NCBI GenBank assembly: GCA_934647305.1
Contig: CAKUFI010000069.1
Location: 1 to 13,105 of the forward strand
Length of the DNA: 13,105 bases
Source: an uncultured Clostridia bacterium
GTDB taxonomy: Bacteria > Bacillota > Clostridia > Christensenellales > Aristaeellaceae
Reading direction: 5' to 3'
Shown: positions 6,819 to 12,869 of the stretch, piece by piece
How the letters are laid out: each line of letters begins with the position of its first letter
Position numbering within the stretch: the stretch's first letter is position 1
The notes under the pieces: generated by a model
Databases searched by the model: none
Told to the model about the DNA's origin: nothing
What the model saw: only the letters and a program-made list of their open reading frames with translations
Translations under genes and position numbers: made by a program

Positions 6819-6840
6819 ATACGTATTAAAATACGTGTCC
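6819..6840. promoter_or_regulatory. 22-bp AT-rich palindrome beside the divIC ribosome binding site
   Basis: GATACGTATT and AATACGTGTC form a near-perfect inverted repeat around AA (one G-T pair if read as RNA), ending at the base before GGAGGA. It is unlike the GC-rich repeats. It could be an operator or a hairpin that affects access to the divIC ribosome binding site. No convincing -35/-10 pair was found around it. Confidence 0.45.
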
Positions 6841-6853
6841 GGAGGAAGGGGGC

Positions 6854-7144
6854 GTGCGCATGAGACAGGGCTACAGGCGGGTCAGACCGCGGTTTTGGGG
6901 CTGGCTGTTCGCGGCGTTCTTCGTGGCCGTTCTGGCGGTCTACTGCGCGCAGCAGCGCTACATGAACCGGCAGCAGGCGCTCATCGACGAGCTCAGCGCC
7001 CAGAAGGCGCTCCTGACCGCCGAGAACGAGGAGCTGCAGCGCAAGATCGACTTCACCTACACCGACGAATACATCGAGCGGGAGGCGCGGAGCAAGCTGG
7101 GGCTGATTCGCGAGGACGAAATCCTGTTCGAATCGAATGATTGA
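6854..7144 (+). CDS. divIC: Cell division protein DivIC/FtsB family
   Basis: A 96-residue bitopic septum-formation protein. A basic N-terminus (MRMRQGYRRVRPRF) is followed by one transmembrane helix at about residues 15-31, a coiled coil at about 37-65 (QQALIDELSAQKALLTAENE), and the family-typical tail DEYIEREARSKLGLIREDEI. DivIC/FtsB forms a complex with FtsL and DivIB/FtsQ that activates septal peptidoglycan synthesis. The start is uncertain: GTG at 6854 has GGAGG eight bases upstream, while the ATG at 6860 has a run of G seven bases upstream. Location after yabP-yabQ is the usual clostridial and bacillary arrangement, but here 483 bp of repeats separate them, so it probably has its own transcription signal. 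Confidence 0.92.
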   Translation: MRMRQGYRRVRPRFWGWLFAAFFVAVLAVYCAQQRYMNRQQALIDELSAQKALLTAENEELQRKIDFTYTDEYIEREARSKLGLIREDEILFESND

Positions 7145-7155
7145 GGGGAATGCAC

Positions 7156-8061
7156 ATGCAGGCTCGTATACTGGGCGCGATAGACGTAGGCTCCAATTCC
7201 ATCCGGCTGATGGTCGCGCGCGTGGCGGATCATAAGGTGGAGGTTCTCGCAACCCGCCGGATCACCACGCGCATGATTTTGGGCGTCGTGGACGGTTACC
7301 TGACCGGGGAGGCGATCGAGCGCAACGCGCAGGCGATTGCCAGCCTGGCCGGGGAGGCACGGGAGAAGGGCGCCGAGGAGGTGCTCGCGTTCGGCACCAG
7401 CGCCATGCGGGACGCGAAAAACCGCGGCGCGCTGATTGAGCGCACGCGCGAGATGTGCGGCGTGACAATTCAGGTGCTCTCCGGCGAGGAGGAGGCGCAG
7501 ATGGCCTATGGCGGGTGCGCGCCCGAGGGCGAGTGCGGCGTGATCGACATCGGCGGGGGCAGCAGCGAGGTGCTGTGCGGCCGGGATGGTCAGGTGCGCT
7601 TCGCCGCGTCGGCGCAGATGGGCGCGGTGCGGCTGATGAACCGGCTCGCGGGCGACGATTCCGATCCGGTTCGGCTGATCGAGGCGGCGCGGGAGGTCGT
7701 TCATCCGGTCGCCGCGCCTGCACGGGAGATGGGCGAGCGGAAATGGCTGGGCGTGGGCGGCACGATCACTACGCTGGCCGCCATGACCTGGGGCGTGAGC
7801 AAATACACTCCCGACGCGATCGAGAACTGCCCGATCACCCGCGAGGGCGCGAGGGCGTGGCTCGACCGGCTGTGCAGTCTGACCGTCGAGCAGCGCAAGG
7901 ACATCAAGGGCCTGCCCGCACACCGGGCCGACGTGATCGCCTTCGGCGCGGCTATACTCTGCGCCGTCCTGGACGAGGTGGGCGCGCAGGTGGTCTACGC
8001 GACCGATCACGACAACCTCGAGGGCAGGCTGAGCCAGGTCGGCAGTGCCGACTGCCACTAG
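7156..8061 (+). CDS. Ppx/GppA family phosphatase (exopolyphosphatase-like)
   Basis: A 301-residue single-domain enzyme of the sugar kinase/Hsp70/actin fold. Motifs in order: IDVGSNSIRL (residues 9-18, phosphate 1 loop), FGTSAMRDA, SGEEEA with the catalytic-type Glu (about 108-114), DIGGGSSE (131-138, phosphate 2 loop), GVGGTITTLAAM, and GLPAHRADVIAFGA. The family hydrolyses polyphosphate or the 5' phosphate of pppGpp; the short form without the C-terminal HD-like domain is common in Clostridia near divIC. The ATG at 7156 is chosen because AGGGG at 7144-7148 is seven bases upstream; an ATG at 7150 and a TTG at 7141 are badly spaced. The gene follows divIC by 11 bases. The final residues, VGSADCH, are encoded by the first bases of a repeat unit. 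Confidence 0.9.
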   Translation: MQARILGAIDVGSNSIRLMVARVADHKVEVLATRRITTRMILGVVDGYLTGEAIERNAQAIASLAGEAREKGAEEVLAFGTSAMRDAKNRGALIERTREMCGVTIQVLSGEEEAQMAYGGCAPEGECGVIDIGGGSSEVLCGRDGQVRFAASAQMGAVRLMNRLAGDDSDPVRLIEAAREVVHPVAAPAREMGERKWLGVGGTITTLAAMTWGVSKYTPDAIENCPITREGARAWLDRLCSLTVEQRKDIKGLPAHRADVIAFGAAILCAVLDEVGAQVVYATDHDNLEGRLSQVGSADCH

Positions 8062-8115
8062 CTGCCGCCGAATAGAACACGAATCTGTCGGCCATAAATT
8101 AGAGCCTCCAGATTC
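8038..8115 (+). repeat. Structured repeat unit, copy 5 (overlaps ppx 3' end)
   Basis: Palindrome GTCGGCAGTGCCGAC (8038-8052) lies within the Ppx-type gene and the stop codon TAG falls in the linker. After 28 nt, whose end GAATAGAACAC matches copy 2, comes the hairpin: GAATCTGTCGG (8081-8091) with CCTCCAGATTC (8105-8115), nine of eleven pairs, loop CCATAAATTAGAG. Confidence 0.82.
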
Positions 8116-8123
8116 TTCGTGTT

Positions 8124-8213
8124 GGGTAGTACCCGGAGCCACTTGCCGCCGCCGGGCAGTACCCGGAGCCACTTGCCGCCGCCGGGCAGTGCCCGGTTCC
8201 ACTGGCTTCCGCG
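8124..8213 (+). repeat. Three tandem 30-bp repeats
   Basis: Units at 8124-8153, 8154-8183 and 8184-8213. The first two differ by one base (GGGTAGTACCC versus GGGCAGTACCC); the third has drifted (GGGCAGTGCCC, then TTCCACTGGC). Each holds the palindrome module in its CCGGG/CCCGG version followed by the GCCACTTGCCGCCGCC-type tail. This is a local expansion of the first part of the repeat unit. Confidence 0.85.
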
Positions 8214-8260
8214 GGTTCTGGCGACGAAATCAACCGCCATAGATTGGAGCGGTTGATTTC
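8182..8260 (+). repeat. Structured repeat unit, copy 6
   Basis: Palindrome CCGGGCAGTGCCCGG (8182-8196), a 29-nt linker ending TTCTGGCGAC, then a perfect 11-bp stem GAAATCAACCG (8226-8236) with CGGTTGATTTC (8250-8260) around loop CCATAGATTGGAG. Confidence 0.87.
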
Positions 8261-8265
8261 TGCGA

Positions 8266-8320
8266 ATCCGCAGGATTCCCTGCGGATGATGGGGCGGCGC
8301 TGCCGGCAGGCTGAGCCTGC
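8266..8320 (+). repeat. Short-loop hairpin and palindrome after copy 6
   Basis: ATCCGCAGG (8266-8274) pairs perfectly with CCTGCGGAT (8279-8287) around ATTC. After GGGCGGCGCTGCCG comes the palindrome GCAGGCTGAGCCTGC (8306-8320). GGGCGGCGCTGCCG also occurs after copy 2 (around 4727), and the hairpin recurs next to copy 4. Confidence 0.75.
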
Positions 8321-8335
8321 ACCCACTGGCTGCCG

Positions 8336-8412
8336 GTCGGCAGGGTCGACTGCCACCTGCTGCCGCGGGGACCAAGCGCATCCTTTGGCCATAGATTAAA
8401 GCCTCAGGATGC
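8336..8412 (+). repeat. Structured repeat unit, copy 7
   Basis: Palindrome GTCGGCAGGGTCGAC (8336-8350), a 27-nt linker, then GCATCCTTTGG (8378-8388) with CCTCAGGATGC (8402-8412), nine of eleven pairs, around loop CCATAGATTAAAG. The two mismatches are at stem positions 8 and 9, the same positions as in copy 5. Confidence 0.82.
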
Positions 8413-8450
8413 TTCGTCTGTGGAAAACTCGAGGGAACTGCCCCATAAGG

Positions 8451-8465
8451 GTCGGCAGTGCCGAC
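8451..8465 (+). repeat. Solitary palindrome module
   Basis: GTCGGCAGTGCCGAC, identical to the module of copies 1, 2 and 5, but with no CCATARATT-loop hairpin at the expected distance downstream. Confidence 0.75.
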
Positions 8466-8525
8466 TCGCACTGGTCGGAGGATGCTTCGCGTGCGGAAGC
8501 TTGGAGGCAATACCCCACAACCTGT

Positions 8526-8551
8526 TGTCGGGGCGGAAAGCCGCTCCGACA
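8526..8551 (+). other. 11-bp tetraloop hairpin upstream of the GDPD operon
   Basis: TGTCGGGGCGG (8526-8536) pairs with CCGCTCCGACA (8541-8551), with one G-T pair, around AAAG. An AT-rich tract follows, not a T-run, so an intrinsic terminator is doubtful. It abuts the likely promoter area of the downstream operon. Confidence 0.55.
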
Positions 8552-8575
8552 TCTCCCCTCATTATTATACATTAT
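8546..8575 (+). promoter_or_regulatory. Possible promoter for the GDPD operon
   Basis: CCGACA (8546-8551) and CATTAT (8570-8575) are separated by 18 bases in the only AT-rich stretch before the operon. Each matches the vegetative sigma consensus at four of six positions, and other registers in the AT-rich tract are possible. Confidence 0.3.
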
Positions 8576-8623
8576 ACCGCCGAGGGCGCGGTTTGACAAG
8601 TCCCGGAAAGAAGGAGAAGACAC

Positions 8624-9328
8624 ATGGAGAAGAAACTGAAGCTGGTCGCGCATAGGGGCGCGTCGCTGGAGTACCCGTGCAACTCGCTTGCGAGCTTGGT
8701 GAACGGCGCGCGAATGGGCGCGGACTGGGTGGAGTGCGACGTGCGGCGGATTGCAGGCGGGCGGTTCGTGATCTTTCACGACGAGGCGATCGAGCACGAC
8801 GGGGCGCGGGTGCCTGTGGGCGAGCTGACCTTCGACGAGCTGTCGCGGGACTGCGCGCGGGACGGCGTGTCGCTGATGCCGTTTGAGTTCTTGTGCGAAA
8901 ACTACCGCGAGAAAACGCCCATCCTGCTGCACATCAAGGAGAACTCGGACGACCGGGAGCTGATCGAGGCGATTGACCGCGCGCCGTTTGAGCATATCTG
9001 GGGCGTGCAGTCGGAGGACATGCTGCGCGAGGCGGCCGGGCGCACCGATCCCGACCACATCCTGGCCTTCATGCCGGACAGGAGCCTGTATCCGCGGTTC
9101 ATCGCGGGCGGCGCGGGCGTGATCCGGCTGTGGGAGCAGTGGCTGGACGACCGGCTGATCGAGCAGGTGCGCGCGGCGGGCGCTAGGCAGGTGTTCGTGA
9201 TGTGCAACACGCCGGAACGCGGCATGGACGGCACAGAGGCCTCACTGGATAAAATCGCCTCACTGGGCGCGGACGGCGCACTGCTCAACGACATCCGCAT
9301 GGGCCTTGCCTGGCGCGCGCGGAGCTGA
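8624..9328 (+). CDS. Glycerophosphodiester phosphodiesterase family protein, atypical active site
   Basis: A 234-residue TIM-barrel protein of the GDPD family. AHRG (H10, R11) opens the fold, followed by GADWVECDV (E37 and D39, metal ligands) and FHDEAIEHDG (H52, catalytic-type His). The family cleaves glycerophosphodiesters to sn-glycerol 3-phosphate and an alcohol. Two later motifs deviate: the usual metal-ligand Glu in the IEIK-type strand seems replaced by His (LLHIKEN), and the terminal WTVN / DGIITD motifs read VMCN and DGALLND. It may therefore have altered metal binding or a different phosphodiester substrate. No signal peptide is present, so it is cytoplasmic. AAGGAG lies seven bases before the ATG. 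It is first in an operon with an acyltransferase (15-bp gap) and a glycosidase-like gene. Confidence 0.85.
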   Translation: MEKKLKLVAHRGASLEYPCNSLASLVNGARMGADWVECDVRRIAGGRFVIFHDEAIEHDGARVPVGELTFDELSRDCARDGVSLMPFEFLCENYREKTPILLHIKENSDDRELIEAIDRAPFEHIWGVQSEDMLREAAGRTDPDHILAFMPDRSLYPRFIAGGAGVIRLWEQWLDDRLIEQVRAAGARQVFVMCNTPERGMDGTEASLDKIASLGADGALLNDIRMGLAWRARS

Positions 9329-9343
9329 CAGGGGAGAGAGGGC

Positions 9344-10570
9344 ATGATGGAAGCGATCAGGAAGCAGCTTCGGCGCTGGACGAGCTGTCCCGAGGCGAGC
9401 GCATACCATGTGGATTCGGCCGACGGGTTCCGGGTGATCTGCGTGCTGCTGGTGATGTGGTTTCATATCTGGCAGCAGAGCTGGCTGTCGCCCACGTGGA
9501 AGCTGGGCGGTCTGACGATCAGCATTGAGCCGCAGGTGCGCACCGGCTATATGGCGGTCGACCTGATGCTGCTGCTGAGCGGCTTTCTGCTGTTTCTGCC
9601 CTTCGCCCGGCACCGGGTGCTGGGCACGCCGCTTGAAAGCCCGAAAAAGTACTATATCAAGCGGGCGCTGCGCATCGTGCCCTGCTATTACCTGTGCGTG
9701 TTTGTGGTGCTGTTCGGGTTTGCGCTGCCCCGGGGCGAGTACGGCGGCAATATGCGGCACCTGTGGATCGACCTGCTCAGCCACCTGACCTTCACCCACA
9801 ACCTGTTTTACGAGGGCTATCTGGGCACTCACCTGAACGGCTCGCTGTGGACGCTGGCGGTCGAGGTGCAGTTTTACCTGCTGCTGCCGCTGCTCGGGCG
9901 CGCGTTCGAGGAAAGGCCCGCGCTGACCTGGACGGTCATGACGGCGCTGGCGCTGGTCTACCGGGGATGGTACCTGCCCACGCGGGACAACTTCAGCATG
10001 TACTTCAACCGCCTGCCCGCCATGCTGGACGTGTACGCCAACGGCATGATGGCCTCGCTGGTGTACGTGAGCCTGTGCAGGCGCCTGAAGGGCAAAACCG
10101 ACCGCTTCAGCGGCCTGTTCTTCACGGCGGTGGCGCTTCTGTGCGGCTATCTGATCTTCGCGATCATGAAGCAGCAGAACCAGACCGCCGGCCAGATCGG
10201 CATCCAGCCCGGCCAGGTGTACTGGCGCTGGCGGCTGAGCGTGTGCGGCGCGCTGTTCCTGATTGCGGGGGGCCACGCGAGCTATTGGCTGCGCAGGCTG
10301 CTGTCCAACCGCGTGATGAGCTTCTTCTCGGCGATTTCGTTCAACGCCTACATGTGGCACCAGTACCTGTCGCTGCGGCTCAAGGACTGGCGCATCCCGC
10401 CCTACGTCTCCGAAACCATGCCCCAGATGGCGGGCGAGCAGCCCTGGATGACCCAGTACACCTGGCTGTGCTTTCTCGGCTCGATCGCGCTGGCGACCCT
10501 GCTGACCTACGCGGTGGAGAAGCCGGTCTACCGCCTGGGCGAGCGGCTGCTGCTGAAGAAGGAGAAGTGA
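9344..10570 (+). CDS. Membrane acyltransferase, family 3 (OafA/YrhL type)
   Basis: A 408-residue polytopic membrane protein with about ten hydrophobic helices. Family motifs appear in order: DGFRVICVLLVMWFH (residues 27-41, with the invariant-type His at 41), GYMAVDLMLLLSGFLLF (68-84), the Arg-rich YYIKRALRIVP (103-113), and SLWTLAVEVQFYLLLP (167-182). Such proteins move acyl groups, often acetyl or succinyl, onto sugars of exported glycans, peptidoglycan or small molecules. GGGGAG lies seven bases before the first of two adjacent ATG codons. The gene sits 15 bp after the GDPD-like gene and 4 bp before the GH42-like gene, which suggests a shared glycan or glycolipid substrate; that link is inference. 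The acceptor cannot be deduced. Confidence 0.9.
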   Translation: MMEAIRKQLRRWTSCPEASAYHVDSADGFRVICVLLVMWFHIWQQSWLSPTWKLGGLTISIEPQVRTGYMAVDLMLLLSGFLLFLPFARHRVLGTPLESPKKYYIKRALRIVPCYYLCVFVVLFGFALPRGEYGGNMRHLWIDLLSHLTFTHNLFYEGYLGTHLNGSLWTLAVEVQFYLLLPLLGRAFEERPALTWTVMTALALVYRGWYLPTRDNFSMYFNRLPAMLDVYANGMMASLVYVSLCRRLKGKTDRFSGLFFTAVALLCGYLIFAIMKQQNQTAGQIGIQPGQVYWRWRLSVCGALFLIAGGHASYWLRRLLSNRVMSFFSAISFNAYMWHQYLSLRLKDWRIPPYVSETMPQMAGEQPWMTQYTWLCFLGSIALATLLTYAVEKPVYRLGERLLLKKEK

Positions 10571-10574
10571 CGCC

Positions 10575-12821
10575 ATGCATACCAGTGAAGTGAGGACGTA
10601 TCTGGGCACGACGCGCCTTTTCATAGATGGCCGGCAGGTTCCGCCGATGGCCTATCAGTTCATGCCCTCCGACCCGGAGCTGACCAACAACATCCCCTGC
10701 CCGCCCGAGATGGACTCCGAAAAGCAGCTGCGGGCGATGTACTCCGCGGGCGTAAGGCTGTACTTCATCCGCCTGGAGGTCAACGATCCCGAGCGCGAGG
10801 ACGAGGTCTTCAGCAAGCTGCGCCGCTCGGTCGAGCTGCTGGACAGATGCGCGCCGGGGGCGTACGCCATGCCCTGGCTGATCATCGGGCCGTATGAGGA
10901 CTTTCACCGCAAGTATCCGAACGAGGTGCAGGTCTTTGACGACGGCACGCGCGGCGGGTACCTGAGCGACCTGAGCGGCCGAATCGCCGACCCGAACGCC
11001 CCGCGCCACACGCATGCCTCGCTGGCCTGGCGATGCGAGGTCAGCGGCCTGCTTCGCCGCCTGGCGGAGCGTGCGCTGGCGGACGAGCTGCTTTCGCGTG
11101 TGCTCGTGGGATGGTTCTTCTTCCCGCTGCACCACGAGGCCTGCTATTTCTACGACTATGACCACGCAAAGAGGCTGGATGATTACGGTCCGGCGATGAA
11201 GCAGGCATTCCGAAACGGCCTGATCGAAAAGTACGCGGGGCGGCTTTCGCTGCTGCGCGCTGCCTGGCACGACGATCGCGTCACCTTCGAAAACGCCGGG
11301 CTGCCCGGGCGCGGGGAACGGGAAAACGGAAGCCGCGGCCTGTTCTGGGATCCTGCGCGCTCCCAGCGGGTGATCGACTATGCCGAGAGCCGCAGCCGGG
11401 TGTGGGAGGAAACGCTGGAGTGCTTCGGCCGAGCGGTCAAGGAGGCCTGCGGAGGCAGGCAGGTCGTGGGCGCCTTCTGGGGCTACCTGATTCACAACGA
11501 CACACTCTGGGGCGGCCAGAGCTTCTTCAGGCGCATGATGGACAGCCCGTTCATCGATTTCTGGGCCAGCCCGTTCACCTATGACAACAAGAACCCCGGC
11601 ATGGCGGTCACGAATCGCTTCCTCACCCGCTCGCTGCAGGCGCACGGCAAGCTCTTCTTCCACGAGGTGGACACCACGATCACCTCCTCGCGCGAGACCC
11701 AGCTGCGCCGCCAGGGCATGGTCATTTCCGACCCGGCGCTGGACGCGGAGGTGCTCAAGCGCGAGTTCGCCTACACGCTGACCGAGGGGGTCAACGGCTG
11801 GCGGATCGACTGGCCGTCCGGGAGGGCCGAGTATGAGGAAGCCGGCCTTCTGCCCCTGTGGCGGCGGATACAGCGCGTGGGGCGGGAGTCGGCCGAAAAG
11901 CCGCTGGGCAGTGCGGCGCAGATCGCCGCCTTTGTGGAGCAAAACAGCCTGTTCGCCGTGCCCAATACGCACAGCAGCCTGACCGCCTGCGCCATCGAGA
12001 AAAGCCGCGTCTTCGAGCTGCCCTACCTGGGCGCGCCCATCGACCACTGCGAGTTGCACGACGCGCTTTCGGGGCGGCTGACCTATCCGATGCAGCTGTT
12101 CCTGAACGCCTACCTGCTCTCCGCCCGGGAGCGACAGGCGGTCATCGGGCTGCGCAGTCGGGCCAGGATGCAGGTGTTCACGTATGCGCAGGGCTTCCTG
12201 TCGCCTGATGAGCCGACCGCGAGCGCGGAAAACGTCAGCGAGCTGACCGGTATCCGGGTGCGCGAGGCTCCGGGGCTTTCGAGCGGGCGCATCGTGCTGA
12301 CCGAATCGGCGCGGGCGCTGGGCCTTGAGCCGGGAGAGGAAACGGGCGAGTACGACAAGCCGCTTGAGGGCGGCATGAGCTTCTATCGAAGCGGCGGCGT
12401 GCCTGTCCCCGTCGCGACACAGGCGCCCGATCCGGCCTTTGTGGTCGACGATCCGGACGCAATCGTGTTGGGCGTGTATAAGGAAAACGGCCTGCCCGCC
12501 TTCGCGATGAAGCAGGCGGGGGAGTGCACGCTGGTCTACTTCGGCTCGATCGCGCTGACGGCGCGCGTGCTGCGGGCGCTGGCCCGGAAGGCCGGAGTGT
12601 TCCTGTACGCGCACGAGGACGCGGTCGTGTACGCCTGCGAAAGCTACGTCGGCCTGCACGCGGTCAAGGACGGCCCGTTCACGCTGCGTCTGCCCTCGCG
12701 CCGCGCCCTTTGCGAAGTCTTCTCCGGCCAGGTATACGCGCCCTGCGACCGGCTCGTGCTTGACATGCGAAAGGGCGAAACGCGCCTGTTCGAGTACGTG
12801 GAGCAGCGAGCAGGTCTGTAA
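10575..12821 (+). CDS. Predicted glycoside hydrolase, GH42-like (clan GH-A)
   Basis: A 748-residue cytoplasmic protein without signal peptide. The N-terminal 420 or so residues look like a GH42-type TIM barrel: KQLRAMYSAGVRLYFIRLEV early, VGWFFFPLHHEACYF with a candidate acid/base Glu (E188), a following FRNGLIEKYAGRLSLLRAAW segment like the GH42 WLR-KYG-LN-W pattern, and KLFFHEVDTT with a candidate nucleophile (E364). The spacing of 176 residues is close to that of the Thermus beta-galactosidase A4 (E141 and E312). From about residue 446 the GSAAQIAAFVEQNSLFAV and LTYPMQLFLNAYLLSARERQ segments resemble the GATase-like trimerisation domain; a beta-rich C-terminal part follows. The usual NE pair before the acid/base Glu reads HE, so it belongs to a divergent branch. 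Substrate is unknown; a beta-galactoside is only a guess. The start lies four bases after the upstream stop, with GGAG ten bases before. Confidence 0.7.
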   Translation: MHTSEVRTYLGTTRLFIDGRQVPPMAYQFMPSDPELTNNIPCPPEMDSEKQLRAMYSAGVRLYFIRLEVNDPEREDEVFSKLRRSVELLDRCAPGAYAMPWLIIGPYEDFHRKYPNEVQVFDDGTRGGYLSDLSGRIADPNAPRHTHASLAWRCEVSGLLRRLAERALADELLSRVLVGWFFFPLHHEACYFYDYDHAKRLDDYGPAMKQAFRNGLIEKYAGRLSLLRAAWHDDRVTFENAGLPGRGERENGSRGLFWDPARSQRVIDYAESRSRVWEETLECFGRAVKEACGGRQVVGAFWGYLIHNDTLWGGQSFFRRMMDSPFIDFWASPFTYDNKNPGMAVTNRFLTRSLQAHGKLFFHEVDTTITSSRETQLRRQGMVISDPALDAEVLKREFAYTLTEGVNGWRIDWPSGRAEYEEAGLLPLWRRIQRVGRESAEKPLGSAAQIAAFVEQNSLFAVPNTHSSLTACAIEKSRVFELPYLGAPIDHCELHDALSGRLTYPMQLFLNAYLLSARERQAVIGLRSRARMQVFTYAQGFLSPDEPTASAENVSELTGIRVREAPGLSSGRIVLTESARALGLEPGEETGEYDKPLEGGMSFYRSGGVPVPVATQAPDPAFVVDDPDAIVLGVYKENGLPAFAMKQAGECTLVYFGSIALTARVLRALARKAGVFLYAHEDAVVYACESYVGLHAVKDGPFTLRLPSRRALCEVFSGQVYAPCDRLVLDMRKGETRLFEYVEQRAGL

Positions 12822-12869
12822 CCGCCGAAAAGCCCGGTATTCAGGCAAGCTTAACGGTGTAACCGCAAA

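Larger units (their letters stand above)
6371..6853. other. Repeat-filled gap between yabQ and divIC
   Basis: A 483-bp stretch without a credible gene. From left to right it holds a decayed minus-strand repeat unit (around 6378-6448), the second copy of the 110-bp module (6479-6589), a palindrome module (6627-6641), a short-loop hairpin (6644-6665), a clear minus-strand repeat unit (6674-6753), and a 22-bp palindrome just before the divIC ribosome binding site. Short open frames across it are not conserved protein-like. Confidence 0.75.
8062..8623. other. Repeat-filled gap between the Ppx-type and GDPD genes
   Basis: A 562-bp stretch with no credible gene. It holds three complete repeat units (8038-8115, 8182-8260, 8336-8412), a triple 30-bp tandem repeat, extra palindromes at 8306-8320 and 8451-8465, an 11-bp hairpin at 8526-8551, and an AT-rich spot at 8560-8577 that may be the promoter of the next operon. 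Open frames on both strands here are low-complexity products of the repeats. Confidence 0.75.

Noticed and set aside
6088..7140. 350-codon plus-strand frame spanning yabQ, repeats and divIC
   Set aside because: It runs out of frame through two recognised genes and the repeat block. Its similarity to the frame around 4790-4870 (DQSVFRERS / DQSAFRESS) comes from the 110-bp DNA module.
8062..8470. CRISPR array
   Set aside because: Repeats have palindromes and about 30-bp periodicity in one place, but there are no regularly spaced unique spacers; the three units are directly contiguous and no cas gene is present.
8045..8552. Small open frames with repeated VPGATCRRRA-like peptides
   Set aside because: The peptide repetition is explained by the 30-bp tandem DNA repeats; there is no ribosome binding site or codon signature of a gene.
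4499..8560. Integron attC sites or cassette array
   Set aside because: Variable paired stems resemble attC in principle, but no GTTRRRY core sites or extrahelical-base pattern were found, and the intervening genes are housekeeping genes on both strands.
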